Below the pieces are notes generated by a model. The model was given only the letters and a program-made list of their open reading frames with translations. It was not told the origin of the DNA and ran no database searches. Below, piece after piece: positions 8,470 through 16,748 of a stretch of 64,000 bases of DNA. Positions within the stretch are counted from its first letter, which is position 1, and each line of letters begins with the position of its first letter. This stretch comes from Winogradskya consettensis. Lineage in GTDB: Bacteria; Actinomycetota; Actinomycetes; Mycobacteriales; Micromonosporaceae. The DNA lies in the NCBI RefSeq assembly GCF_018332715.1, contig NZ_BOQP01000052.1, forward strand, positions 186,001-250,000, read 5' to 3'. Made by a program: the position numbers and the translations under genes.

Positions 8470-8557
8470 ACGGGCGTTCTTGCGGGCAATTCAGCGGCGA
8501 GCTTCTCGTAGCCGCGGCGGGCCATTCGCGAGCATGCGCCCCCGTAGAGAGGTTCTC

Positions 8558-10504
8558 TTGACCACTTTCGCTGATCCCAGCACGTTCCCGTCCGTTTTCG
8601 ACCAGTCCGACTCCCCCGCTGCCGACCCGACGACCGCAGACGTCGAGATCGTTGCCACCGAGGTGGAGACCCCCCAGACTTCCGGCGCGCAGACCGCCGA
8701 CGCCCCCAAGACCGAGGACACCGCGCCCGTGACTGCTGAGACTCCGGCCGACACGACCGTGACCGCCGAGGTTGCCGAGGACGCTGCCGAGATCGAGATC
8801 GTCGAGGCCACCAAGAGCTTCGCCGACCTTGGCCTGCAGCCCGAGCTCGTGCGCGTGCTCAGCCGCGAGGGCATCACCACCCCGTTCGAGATCCAGGCCG
8901 CGACGATGCCCGACGCGCTCGCCGGTCGCGACGTGCTCGGCCGTGGCCAGACCGGCTCCGGCAAGACCCTTGCCTTCGGCCTTCCGCTGCTGGCCCGGGT
9001 CTCGCAGGGCGGTCGCGCTCTGCCGCACTACCCCAAGGCCCTGATCCTGGTGCCGACGCGCGAGCTGGCGATGCAGGTCGCCGACGCGCTGATGCCGCTC
9101 GGCCGCTCGGTCGGCGTCTTCCTGAAGACCGCCGTCGGCGGCGTGCCGTATGACCGTCAGATGGACGCGCTGCGTCGCGGCGTCGAGGTCATCGTCGCCA
9201 CCCCGGGCCGCCTCGGCGACCTGATTGAGCGTGGTGCCTGCAAGCTCGACAGCGTTGAGGTCACCGTCCTCGACGAGGCCGACCAGATGGCTGACATGGG
9301 CTTCCTGCCCGAGGTCACCGAGCTGCTCGCCAAGACCCCGGCGAACGCTCAGCGGCTGCTGTTCTCGGCCACCCTCGACGGCGACGTCGACCAGCTGGTC
9401 AAGCGCTTCATGCACGACCCGGTGACGCACTCCACGGACCCGTCCGAGGCGAGCGTCTCCACCATGGAGCACCACCTGCTGCTGATCCCGCCGCACGACA
9501 AGTTCCCGATCACGTCGTGGATCGCCAACCGGGAGGGCAAGACCATCGTCTTCGCCCGCACCCAGATGGGCGTCGACCGGCTGGTCGAGCAGCTCGCGGC
9601 GGTCGGTGTCCGCGCCGGCGCTCTGCACGGCGGCAAGACCCAGCGGGTCCGCACCCGCACGCTGGCGGAGTTCAAGGAAGGCCGCACGAACGTGCTGGTC
9701 GCCACCGACGTCGCCGCCCGCGGCATCCACGTCGACGGCATCTCGCTGGTCATGCACGTCGACCCGCCGAAGGACCCGAAGGACTACCTGCACCGTGCTG
9801 GTCGCACGGCGCGCGCCGGCGAGTCCGGTGCGGTCGTGACGCTGGTTCTCCCGAAGCAGCGTCGCAGCACGCAGGCCATGATGCAGAAGGCCGGCGTCAC
9901 GCCGGGCGAGGTCCGGGTCCGCCTGGGCGACGAGAACCTGGCCGAGATCACCGGTGCCCGCGAGCCCAGTGGCATCCCGGTCAAGATCGAGCCGGAGCGC
10001 AACGAGCGGGGCGACCGTCCCCGTCGTTCGTTCGGTGACCGTCCCCAGCGTGGTGGCTACGGCGACCGTTCGCGCGGCAGCGAGCGTGGTGGCAGCAGCT
10101 ACGGCGACCGCCCGGCCCGCCCCTACGGCGACCGTGACCGTTCGTTCGGTGGCGACCGCCCCCAGCGCACCTACAGTGACCGTCCCGCGGGCGACCGCAC
10201 TTACGGTGACCGCAATGCCAGTGACCGTCCGTCAGGCGACCGCGGCTACGGTGGCCGTCCGTCCGGCGAGCGCAGCTACAGCGACCGTCCGGCGGGCGAG
10301 CGCAGCTACAGCGACCGTCCGGCGGGCGAGCGCAGCTACAGCGACCGCCCCACCGGCGAGCGCACCTACGGTGACCGTCCGACCGGTGACCGTCCGGCTC
10401 GCAACATCAGCGACCGCCCGACCGGTGGCTTCCGCCGCGAGGGTGGCCGCAACGAGCAGGGCAACGGCCGCTTCCAGACGGGCCGCCCGGCACACACCCA
10501 CTGA
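8558..10504 (+). CDS. DEAD-box ATP-dependent RNA helicase with repeat tail
   Basis: ATP-dependent RNA unwinding, probably in ribosome assembly, mRNA decay or cold adaptation. The 648-residue protein shows every family motif: Q motif (FEIQAATMPDAL), motif I GQTGSGKT, Ia PTRELA, Ib TPGRL, II DEAD, III SAT and VI HRAGRTARAG. An acidic Ala/Glu/Thr N-terminus of about 85 residues precedes the core. The last 170 residues are basic Arg/Gly/Asp/Tyr repeats (YGDRP, ERSYSDRP), likely an RNA-binding disordered tail. I chose TTG at 8558 because AGAGAGG sits at the right distance; an in-frame ATG at 8533 lacks a site and is the alternative. A strong terminator follows. Confidence 0.93.
   Translation: MTTFADPSTFPSVFDQSDSPAADPTTADVEIVATEVETPQTSGAQTADAPKTEDTAPVTAETPADTTVTAEVAEDAAEIEIVEATKSFADLGLQPELVRVLSREGITTPFEIQAATMPDALAGRDVLGRGQTGSGKTLAFGLPLLARVSQGGRALPHYPKALILVPTRELAMQVADALMPLGRSVGVFLKTAVGGVPYDRQMDALRRGVEVIVATPGRLGDLIERGACKLDSVEVTVLDEADQMADMGFLPEVTELLAKTPANAQRLLFSATLDGDVDQLVKRFMHDPVTHSTDPSEASVSTMEHHLLLIPPHDKFPITSWIANREGKTIVFARTQMGVDRLVEQLAAVGVRAGALHGGKTQRVRTRTLAEFKEGRTNVLVATDVAARGIHVDGISLVMHVDPPKDPKDYLHRAGRTARAGESGAVVTLVLPKQRRSTQAMMQKAGVTPGEVRVRLGDENLAEITGAREPSGIPVKIEPERNERGDRPRRSFGDRPQRGGYGDRSRGSERGGSSYGDRPARPYGDRDRSFGGDRPQRTYSDRPAGDRTYGDRNASDRPSGDRGYGGRPSGERSYSDRPAGERSYSDRPAGERSYSDRPTGERTYGDRPTGDRPARNISDRPTGGFRREGGRNEQGNGRFQTGRPAHTH
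10261..10380 (+). repeat. In-frame 30-bp tandem repeat in helicase tail (4 units)
   Basis: Four 30-bp units start at 10261, 10291, 10321 and 10351. The middle two are nearly identical over GGCGAGCGCAGCTACAGCGA. Each encodes ten residues of the ERSYSDRPAG type. Copy number could vary between strains. Confidence 0.9.
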
Positions 10505-10568
10505 GCACCAGCACTGAACACCAAGCACGAGCACTGGGCACCAAGCGCTGAGCGCAGCAGCTGAGCGT

Positions 10569-10589
10569 TGATCCACAGAGTTATCCACA
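10569..10589. other. Two DnaA-box-like 9-mers, 12 bp apart
   Basis: TGATCCACA (10569-10577) and TTATCCACA (10581-10589) match the DnaA-box consensus at eight and nine positions. They lie between the helicase stop and its terminator. Two boxes without an AT-rich unwinding region or dnaA/dnaN neighbours do not make an origin; they could titrate DnaA or be coincidental. Confidence 0.35.
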
Positions 10590-10622
10590 GGACGGCCTCC
10601 GGCAGCACGCCGGGGGCCGTCC
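10590..10622 (+). terminator. Strong hairpin terminator after the helicase
   Basis: GGACGGCC (10590-10597) pairs with GGCCGTCC (10615-10622) and the stem continues inward to give about 14 pairs (one T-G) around a 5-base loop. It lies between the helicase and the next gene on the same strand. Confidence 0.85.
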
Positions 10623-10658
10623 TGCGTTAGACGGGCGGGATCGGGGTATGGGCAGGGC

Positions 10659-11279
10659 ATGGTTGCCTTACCCACCTCGTTGTTCTGGGAGCGCCGCGAC
10701 ACCGTCGGTGCCGAGCACGCCCTGGTCGATTCGCGGACGGGGCTCGCCGCCCGCGGGACCGTGCTCGCGGTGGATCCGATCGGCTACACGGCCCGCTATG
10801 AGCTTCGGACCGATCCTTCCTGGGTGACCACGTCGCTCGAGGTCAGCACCGAGGGCGGCGGGTGGGGGCGGACCCTGCGGATGGAGTCCACGGGTGGCCA
10901 GTGGCGGATAACCACCTCCGAGCGGGGTGATCTCGATGCCGCGCTGACCGCCGCTGGGCACGCCGGCGCGGGGCTGCCCGGCACCGAGGACACGGATCTG
11001 CTGGCCGGGGCGTACGACGTCGATCTCACCGGGTCACCGTTGACGAACACGTTGCCGATCCGCCGGTTGGGACTGCTCAAAGCCGAGCCCGGGATCGCGC
11101 ACCGGATCAGTGTCGCCTGGGTGCTGCTGCCCAGCCTGGAGGTCGTCCAGGCGGACCAGATCTACACGGCGGTCAGTGAGGGCACCGTACGATTCGCAAG
11201 TGAGACCTTCAGCGCCGATCTGACCGTCGACGATGAGGGTTTCGTGCGCGACTATCCCGGCCTGGCGAAGCTTCGGTAG
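10659..11279 (+). CDS. Putative glycolipid-binding protein (DUF1089 family)
   Basis: A 206-residue cytosolic protein. The DVDLTGSPLTNTLPIRRL block, the later ISVAWVLLPSLEV stretch and the C-terminal DYPGLAKLR match my recollection of the putative glycolipid-binding family (Pfam Glycolipid_bind, formerly DUF1089). Its biochemical role is not well established. The ATG at 10659 follows GGCAGGG. The gene stands alone after the helicase terminator, and its stop lies 6 bases from the stop of the convergent metallopeptidase gene. Confidence 0.8.
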   Translation: MVALPTSLFWERRDTVGAEHALVDSRTGLAARGTVLAVDPIGYTARYELRTDPSWVTTSLEVSTEGGGWGRTLRMESTGGQWRITTSERGDLDAALTAAGHAGAGLPGTEDTDLLAGAYDVDLTGSPLTNTLPIRRLGLLKAEPGIAHRISVAWVLLPSLEVVQADQIYTAVSEGTVRFASETFSADLTVDDEGFVRDYPGLAKLR

Positions 11280-11285
11280 AGCGGA

Positions 11286-12854
11286 TCAGGCTTTGCTGCG
11301 GATCCACGCCACGCAGGCCTTGTCGACCGTGCTGAACGGTTTGCCGAAGGCTTCGCGGGAGGCCGGGTCGAGGTCCTTGTCCTCGCGCAGATACAGCCGC
11401 ACGAACGTGAACAGCGCCTGCTGGCCGTATTTCTTCGCCATGCAGTCGGCGGCGAAGTGGCCGAGGCCGTAGAAGGCGTCGCTCTCCTCGACGCTGGCAT
11501 TGTCCTTCAGGGCGTTCACGGCGATTGATTTCGGGCGTTTGCTGCCGTGCACCGCCTTGCTCACCGAATAACGTCGCCAGCTGGCCGTGGCGGGCTGGGG
11601 ATACCAGCCGATGTATTCGGCGATGCCTTCCTTGAGCCACATGTCGCCGGCTGTCCAGGACGTCCGCTCAGCAGCGCCGAGGGTGACCACGTGGCCGAGC
11701 TCGTGCCGGACAGTCGTTTCGAGCAGGCGGGTGTCGGACTTCAGCTCGGGCATGTTGAGCACGACGTCCATGCCGGCCTCGTTGAGCGGGATGGCGTAGC
11801 CGATGACCCATTTGTCGTCCATGCCGCCGTACCACTGGGTCCATTGTTTGGCCCCGGCCAGGTAGATCCGGTAGCGCTTCTGCGGGTTGCCCACCATGCC
11901 GGCGAAACGGTCGTTGACCACCGCGGCGGCCTCGGCGATCGGGAGCAGCTTCTTGAAGTACTTCTTCTCGCTGGGCAACGCGACGAGGGTGACGCGCTTG
12001 CCCTTGGAAAAGACGAGGTCTCCGCTCTCCCAGGGGGTCGGGAGTGCGTCGTCCTCGCTCTTGGTCGGCGCCGAGGACGAGATCACCCACTGCCCGCCGA
12101 CCGGTTTGAGCTTGAGTTTCGCGGCGATTGTCGGCTTGGCGTCGACGTCGGCCGGGCAGACGTTGTCGGTGAAGCAGTAGCTGATCGTCGCGTCCAGGTC
12201 GACGCCCTTGGCCGTGTCGGCGCCGTCTGGGTCGCGGAAGGCCCGGTAGTCGAACGCGGTCACGCCGAGGGAACGCAGCGACCGGAACATCGTCTTGTAG
12301 CGGGCGCGCAGCTTTGCCTGCCCCGGGTCGACCGCCGCCAGCCAGGCTTTCTCGTCGTTGCGGATCAGGGCGGCGGCCTGTGTCTTCAGCGCCGCGGTCG
12401 CGGACTCGAGCGTCGTCGGCGGCCGGGTCCTGGTGGGTGCGGCGGCTTCCGCGGGCGCCGCGAAGGAATCCCGGTTGGCCACGAAAACCGCGCCGCCGGC
12501 CACCGCCAGCGCCGCGATCAGCGCGACGATGCCACCGATCAGCAGGCCACGGCGGCGCCTGGGCGCCGGGGGCAACGGCAACGGGACCGCACCCGGCACA
12601 AGGGCAAGCGGCGGCATCTCATGCAACTCAACAGGCCCCCGCACCTCGACAAAATCCGAGACAGGCGCAGGCCCAGCCACAAAGTCCGAGACAGGCGCAG
12701 GCGCAGGCGCAGGCGCAGCCACAAAACCTGGGACCGGCGCAGGCGTCTCTATGGAGTCAGAAACAGGAGCGGGCCCGGAGGAGAAGATGGGCGCCGCGAC
12801 AAAAGGCGCACGCTGCTGAGGAACAGGGTTGGTGACGTCGTCGCCATCGCGCAC
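11286..12854 (-). CDS. Membrane-anchored HELGH metallopeptidase-like protein
   Basis: A 522-residue protein of type II topology. The GTG at 12854 follows GAGGAG. The cytoplasmic N-terminus (about 85 residues) is Pro/Ala-rich with PAPVSDFV-type repeats. An RRRR stop-transfer cluster precedes one transmembrane helix (about 90-115). The extracellular part carries the zinc motif HELGH (384-388) and, 20 residues on, the third ligand Glu409 in WLKEGIAEYIGW. This HExxH-x20-E layout is that of gluzincins of the peptidase MA-like clan, often annotated as conserved actinobacterial proteins without known substrate. All catalytic residues are present, so activity is plausible. Transcribed alone. Confidence 0.8.
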   Translation of the reverse strand: MRDGDDVTNPVPQQRAPFVAAPIFSSGPAPVSDSIETPAPVPGFVAAPAPAPAPVSDFVAGPAPVSDFVEVRGPVELHEMPPLALVPGAVPLPLPPAPRRRRGLLIGGIVALIAALAVAGGAVFVANRDSFAAPAEAAAPTRTRPPTTLESATAALKTQAAALIRNDEKAWLAAVDPGQAKLRARYKTMFRSLRSLGVTAFDYRAFRDPDGADTAKGVDLDATISYCFTDNVCPADVDAKPTIAAKLKLKPVGGQWVISSSAPTKSEDDALPTPWESGDLVFSKGKRVTLVALPSEKKYFKKLLPIAEAAAVVNDRFAGMVGNPQKRYRIYLAGAKQWTQWYGGMDDKWVIGYAIPLNEAGMDVVLNMPELKSDTRLLETTVRHELGHVVTLGAAERTSWTAGDMWLKEGIAEYIGWYPQPATASWRRYSVSKAVHGSKRPKSIAVNALKDNASVEESDAFYGLGHFAADCMAKKYGQQALFTFVRLYLREDKDLDPASREAFGKPFSTVDKACVAWIRSKA

Positions 12855-12912
12855 GGATGCTCCTCGAAACGTGAATCCCTTTGCGCGACGATCCTCCCAC
12901 GAACCCGACCGG

Positions 12913-13992
12913 TCAGGCTGCCCCCGCCCAGATCCCTGTGGACAGAAAATCGCTGATCATGGCTGCGGGGGCAGCCAGCTCCAGCCCCTGCGCGGCCACC
13001 CAGTCGTCCGAGTAGTACGTGTCCGCGTACCGTTCGCCGCCGTCGCAGATCAGCGTCACCACCGAGCCGCGCACCCCCTGCGCGCGCATCTCCGAGATCA
13101 GTCCGAAAGCTCCCCACAGGTTGGTCCCGGTGGAGCCCCCGACACGGCGTCCCAGCACCGCCGAGCCCGCGCGCATGGCCGCCAGGGACCCCGCATCCGG
13201 CACCTGCACCATCCGGTCGACCACCGCAGGCTGGAAGGACGGTTCGACCCGGGGCCGGCCGATCCCTTCGATGCGGGAGCCGCGACCGGTCGAGAGATTC
13301 CAATCCTGATTCTGGTACGCCGGCCAGAACGCGGACCCCTCCGGATCGACAACGCACAGTCTCGTGTCGAACCGGCGGTACCGCGCGTAACGCCCGATGG
13401 TGGCGCTGGTGCCGCCCGTGCCCGCGCCGACCACGACCCACGCCGGTATCGGGTGCCGTTCGAGGCTCAGCTGCGCGTAGATCGACTCGGCGATGTTGTT
13501 GTTTCCCCGCCAGTCGGTGGCGCGTTCGGCGTACGTGAATTGGTCCATGAAATGCCCGCGTAGTTCGGCGGCCAGGGTGCGGGCCGTCGCCACAACGGTG
13601 GTGGAGTCGTCGACCAGGTGACATTTGCCGCCCTGGAATTCGATGAGCGAGATCTTCTCCGGCGACGTGGAAGCGGGCATGACGGCGATGAATTCGCAGC
13701 CGAGCATCCGGGCGAAGTACGCCTCACTGACGGCGGTGGAGCCCGATGATGCCTCGACGATCGGGGTGTCGGGGCCGATCCAGCCGTTGCAGAGCGCGTA
13801 CAGAAAAAGGGAGCGGGCCAACCGGTGTTTGAGCGACCCGGTCGGGTGTGAGGATTCGTCCTTCAGATAGAGGTCGACGCCCCAGGAGGGTGGCAGCGGG
13901 AACGGCAGCAGATGGGTGTCCGCGGAACGGTTGGCGTCAGCCTCCACGAGGGAGATGGCGTTGCGTTCCCAGTCGCGGTCGACCGGTTTCAC
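12913..13992 (-). CDS. cds1: L-cysteine desulfhydrase Cds1-like PLP enzyme
   Basis: A fold-type II PLP enzyme of 359 residues, closest to mycobacterial Cds1, which breaks L-cysteine down to sulphide, pyruvate and ammonia. Lys55 in GSLKHR is the Schiff-base lysine. SGSTAVSEAYFA is the substrate/phosphate loop; VVGAGTGGTSATIGRY and IEGIGRPRVEPSF are further near-invariant stretches of the Cds1 type. The GTG start at 13992 overlaps the stop of the upstream Lrp-type regulator (GTGA), so the two are translationally coupled, and the regulator probably senses an amino acid, perhaps cysteine (inference). It could be annotated merely as a cysteine synthase family protein. Confidence 0.88.
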   Translation of the reverse strand: MKPVDRDWERNAISLVEADANRSADTHLLPFPLPPSWGVDLYLKDESSHPTGSLKHRLARSLFLYALCNGWIGPDTPIVEASSGSTAVSEAYFARMLGCEFIAVMPASTSPEKISLIEFQGGKCHLVDDSTTVVATARTLAAELRGHFMDQFTYAERATDWRGNNNIAESIYAQLSLERHPIPAWVVVGAGTGGTSATIGRYARYRRFDTRLCVVDPEGSAFWPAYQNQDWNLSTGRGSRIEGIGRPRVEPSFQPAVVDRMVQVPDAGSLAAMRAGSAVLGRRVGGSTGTNLWGAFGLISEMRAQGVRGSVVTLICDGGERYADTYYSDDWVAAQGLELAAPAAMISDFLSTGIWAGAA

Positions 13993-14444
13993 GCGACCTC
14001 ACGACCCGGTTGGGGCCTGTTCTCCCATTTTGTGGAAAGCGCGATCGCGGTGCGGGTCGAAGCGACGCCCGGTGTCCGGTTGATACGCACGATCAGCTGC
14101 TCCAATTCCGCGATGGTGCCGACCCGCACGGTGAGCTGGTACGACTCCACTCCCGCCATGAAATGACAGGATTCGATCTCGGGCATGACGCGCAGCGCGG
14201 CGAGAACGTCGTCGGTGTCGGCACCGGAGTCCTCGATGATGCCGATCAGCGCGGTGACGCCGAGCCCGATCGTCTCCGGCTCCACTTCGGCGCGGTAGGC
14301 CCGGATGGTTCCGGCGGTTTCCAGCTTGCCGACCCGTTCGTGCACGGCCGGCGCGGAGAGGCCCACTTGCCGGGCGAGCTCCGCGTAGGACGAGCGGGCG
14401 TTGTCCCGCAACAGGTCGATCAGGCGCAGGTCGATGGCGTCCAT
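13989..14444 (-). CDS. Lrp/AsnC-family transcriptional regulator
   Basis: A 151-residue regulator. The N-terminal winged helix-turn-helix (DLRLIDLLRDNARSSYAELA, then GLSAPAVHERVGKLE) binds DNA; the C-terminal RAM domain (about residues 60-135) binds an amino-acid effector and drives oligomerisation. It overlaps the downstream cysteine desulfhydrase gene by four bases. A paired 10-bp inverted repeat lies 37-76 bases upstream of its start and is a candidate binding site. By analogy with other Lrp-type regulators next to cysteine desulfhydrases, it may activate cds1 in response to cysteine; the sequence alone does not show this. Confidence 0.92.
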   Translation of the reverse strand: MDAIDLRLIDLLRDNARSSYAELARQVGLSAPAVHERVGKLETAGTIRAYRAEVEPETIGLGVTALIGIIEDSGADTDDVLAALRVMPEIESCHFMAGVESYQLTVRVGTIAELEQLIVRINRTPGVASTRTAIALSTKWENRPQPGREVA

Positions 14445-14480
14445 GGCTTGAAAGGTTAGTGGGCGGCCCCGAGGACCCGT

Positions 14481-14520
14481 CCGGGTGGTTCACGCCCAGT
14501 AGCGATCGGCAACCACCCGG
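14481..14520. promoter_or_regulatory. Perfect 10-bp inverted repeat between lrp and bldC
   Basis: CCGGGTGGTT (14481-14490) and its exact reverse complement AACCACCCGG (14511-14520) are separated by 20 bases. The 30-bp centre spacing equals about three helical turns, as expected for a dimer-of-dimers regulator such as an Lrp-type protein. It lies in the 232-base divergent region. Confidence 0.55.
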
Positions 14521-14595
14521 CCCGGCAAGGATAATGGTCAACGTCGCAATCGGGGCTTTTTCCGCATTTCAGCGACTTGCTGTTTTGGCCGATGC

Positions 14596-14601
14596 TCTAA
14601 T
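14596..14601 (+). promoter_or_regulatory. Candidate -10 box for bldC
   Basis: TCTAAT matches TATAAT at five of six positions and lies 75 bases before the bldC start. I find no good -35 box at 16-18 bases, so this is tentative. Confidence 0.3.
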
Positions 14602-14676
14602 GGCTTTACGTCCCGATCGAGCAAGCCGACACTCACCGTGACCACCGGCGCTCCAACACGACGCGAGGAGAGGGCC

Positions 14677-14958
14677 GTGGACACAGGAGATCGACTGCTG
14701 ACGCCTGGGGAGGTTGCCGCGCTGTTCCGGGTGGACCCCAAGACCGTCACGCGTTGGGCGGCCGCGGGCCGCATCGGCAGCATCCGCACTCCGGGTGGCC
14801 ACCGCCGGTTCCGTGAGTCGGAGGTGCGAGCCCTGCTCGAGGGTGAGGGTGCCGCCGTCGTCGAGGAGATGCGCGAGGACGACGCCAACAACCGGCCTCG
14901 TAACGCGGGTCCGACCAACCCGGGCACCAGTTACGGTCCACCCAACGGGCTGCGCTGA
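14677..14958 (+). CDS. bldC: Developmental regulator BldC (MerR-type winged helix)
   Basis: A small DNA-binding protein of 93 residues made of a MerR-like helix-turn-helix without an effector domain. The core (LLTPGEVAALFRVDPKTVTRW, then GSIRTPGGHRRFRE) is nearly the same as Streptomyces BldC, which binds direct repeats and controls the timing of morphological development. The tail after residue 65 is longer than in Streptomyces and polar. The GTG at 14677 is preceded by GAGGAGAGG. Its last 28 bases overlap the 3' end of the convergent ubiX. Confidence 0.93.
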   Translation: MDTGDRLLTPGEVAALFRVDPKTVTRWAAAGRIGSIRTPGGHRRFRESEVRALLEGEGAAVVEEMREDDANNRPRNAGPTNPGTSYGPPNGLR

Positions 14959-15575
14959 GCATTCAGTTCTCCGCGCCAGCGCGCGGAGAGGCTGTGCGGC
15001 ACTTCGAGGGCGTCGAGCACTTTCCCCGCCACGAAATCGATCAGCTGCTGAGCGGTGGCCTCGGCCCCGGCGCCGTAGAAGCCGGGCGAGGCCGGTAGCA
15101 CCACCGCCCCGGCGTCATGCAGGGCGATCAGGTGCTCCAGGTGGCTCCGGGTCACGGGCGTCTCCCGCGGCACGACCACCGTGCGGCGGCGCTCCTTGAG
15201 GTTGACCTCGGCAGCGCGTTGCAGCAGATCCTTCGAGAGCCCGATGGCGATGCCCGCACACGATGCCGTGCTCGCGGGCACCACTGCCATGCCTTTGGCG
15301 GGGTACGAGCCACTGCTCGGCCCGGCTGCGAGGTCGTTGGCCGGCCAGTAGGTCAGATCCGCGGATCCGAGGTCACGGCCGAGCCAGGCGCCGACGTCGT
15401 CCTTCCAGTGCGCGTCCCGCACGCTGGCACCCGTCTCGTCGAGCAGGGTGAGCCGGGCCGCCTTGGAGATGACAAGGTCCACGGACTCGCCGGCGTCCAG
15501 GAGCGCGCCCAGCACGGCCTTGGCATAAGGCGTACCGGAAGCTCCTGACACACCGACGATCCATGGCGTACGCAT
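14931..15575 (-). CDS. ubiX: Flavin prenyltransferase UbiX
   Basis: Makes prenylated FMN, the cofactor of UbiD-type decarboxylases, from FMN and a dimethylallyl phosphate donor. The 214-residue protein has the N-terminal VGVSGASGTPYA phosphate loop, the central MAVVPASTASCAGIAIGLSKDLL block and VVVPRETP, all UbiX signatures. MqnL, a UbiD-type enzyme, is encoded 3 kb away and should be its client in menaquinone synthesis. Its 3' end overlaps bldC antisense by 28 bases. The ATG at 15575 has AGGG just upstream. Confidence 0.93.
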   Translation of the reverse strand: MRTPWIVGVSGASGTPYAKAVLGALLDAGESVDLVISKAARLTLLDETGASVRDAHWKDDVGAWLGRDLGSADLTYWPANDLAAGPSSGSYPAKGMAVVPASTASCAGIAIGLSKDLLQRAAEVNLKERRRTVVVPRETPVTRSHLEHLIALHDAGAVVLPASPGFYGAGAEATAQQLIDFVAGKVLDALEVPHSLSARWRGELNAQRSPLGGP

Positions 15576-15599
15576 GCCCTAAAGCATGCCCCAGGTTTG

Positions 15600-16748
15600 T
15601 CAGCCGATGGCCGACGTGGCGTCGAACCAGGTGGCCGAGTCCTCGACGTTGGCGAAGGTCACATTGTTCAGGACCTTGCGCAGCTCGTCGTCGGACACGA
15701 AACCGCCGCCGCTGGCCTCGATGAAGTACTTGCCGTCATCGGTGTAGCGGTAGCAGATGCTGTCCTGCGGGCAGTACGGCGTCTTGCCGGGAGCCTCGTA
15801 CTTCTGCTCCCACGCCGGGTAGACGGTGAACGAGAGCACCGGGAGCTGCTGGTCGCCGACGGCGTACGGGTCGATGACGGTGTCGGTCAGGTTCTTGTAC
15901 GGGAAGTCGCCCTTCAGCAGCCGCACGTACGACTTGCCCACCATCGGAGCGGTGAGCCCGTCGTCGGTGCGACCGGCGGCCGACAGCGTGTAGCCCTCGG
16001 GCACGTAGCCGAGCTTGAAGTTGACCTTCGTGGGCTCCGTCGGGCCGGCGTTCAGGCCCGCACCGAGCTTGGCCAGGTCGGCCGCGGTGACCTTCGCGGC
16101 GCCGGAGACGGAAATGACGGCCCAGGAGTCGTCGGCGTACTCCCAGGACAGGGTGGTCTCGGAGTAGGACGCACCCTTCTTCGGGTCCGTACCCTCCTTC
16201 TCGCCGGCCACGAAGTAACCGGAGTGCGAGCCGACGCTCTGCGCGGTGCCCTTCTCGGCGACCTTCGGGTCGAAGGCGTCCTTCGCATAGGTGACCAGGC
16301 TGCCGAGCTGGTTGGGCGAGGAGTGCGACTTGCCCTTGAGGTCGATCGTCTTGGTGCCCTCGCCCGCGCCGAGGACGCTGGCGACCTGGTAGCCGGGGGT
16401 CACCAGGACAGTGTCCGAGACGGTCAGCTTGCCGACCTTGTAGCTCTCGATGTTCCCGGTGAAGGCATCCGCCGGGTAGGCGAAGGCCTTGGGCGCGGCA
16501 GGCTTACCAGCGGTGACGGGCGCGGCGGCGGGCGCGGGGGAGCCCTTTTCGTTGCTGGGCAGCAGTTGCGGGATCGCTGCGACCCCGGCCACGGCGAGTA
16601 CCACGGCGGCGGAGCCCGACACCGCCCAGAGCGCGCGACGCTGCCGCTGCCGCTTCTGCCCGGCGGCCAGCGCGTCCTCAACCGTGTAGCGAGGGGCCGG
16701 CGCATCCGACTTCGCGTCCTGCAACATGTCAGACAGCTCGTGCTTCAC
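15600..16748 (-). CDS. Membrane-anchored partner of the ECF sigma factor (probable anti-sigma)
   Basis: A 382-residue protein: a cytoplasmic N-terminus of about 45 residues (KHELSDMLQDAKSDAPAPRY), one transmembrane helix (about 48-73) and a large outer domain of unknown fold. The GTG at 16748 follows AAGGAGA at good spacing and lies inside the end of the sigma gene (20-base overlap), so the two are coupled. This pattern (SigE-type sigma followed by a single-pass membrane protein) fits an anti-sigma or sensor role, although no zinc HxxxCxxC motif is present. The outer domain contains a Cys pair (CPQDSICYRY). Function inferred from context. Confidence 0.7.
   Translation of the reverse strand: MKHELSDMLQDAKSDAPAPRYTVEDALAAGQKRQRQRRALWAVSGSAAVVLAVAGVAAIPQLLPSNEKGSPAPAAAPVTAGKPAAPKAFAYPADAFTGNIESYKVGKLTVSDTVLVTPGYQVASVLGAGEGTKTIDLKGKSHSSPNQLGSLVTYAKDAFDPKVAEKGTAQSVGSHSGYFVAGEKEGTDPKKGASYSETTLSWEYADDSWAVISVSGAAKVTAADLAKLGAGLNAGPTEPTKVNFKLGYVPEGYTLSAAGRTDDGLTAPMVGKSYVRLLKGDFPYKNLTDTVIDPYAVGDQQLPVLSFTVYPAWEQKYEAPGKTPYCPQDSICYRYTDDGKYFIEASGGGFVSDDELRKVLNNVTFANVEDSATWFDATSAIG

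Noticed and set aside
10569..10589. Replication origin suggested by two DnaA-like boxes
   Set aside because: Only two boxes, no AT-rich region, and no dnaA, dnaN or gyrase genes nearby.
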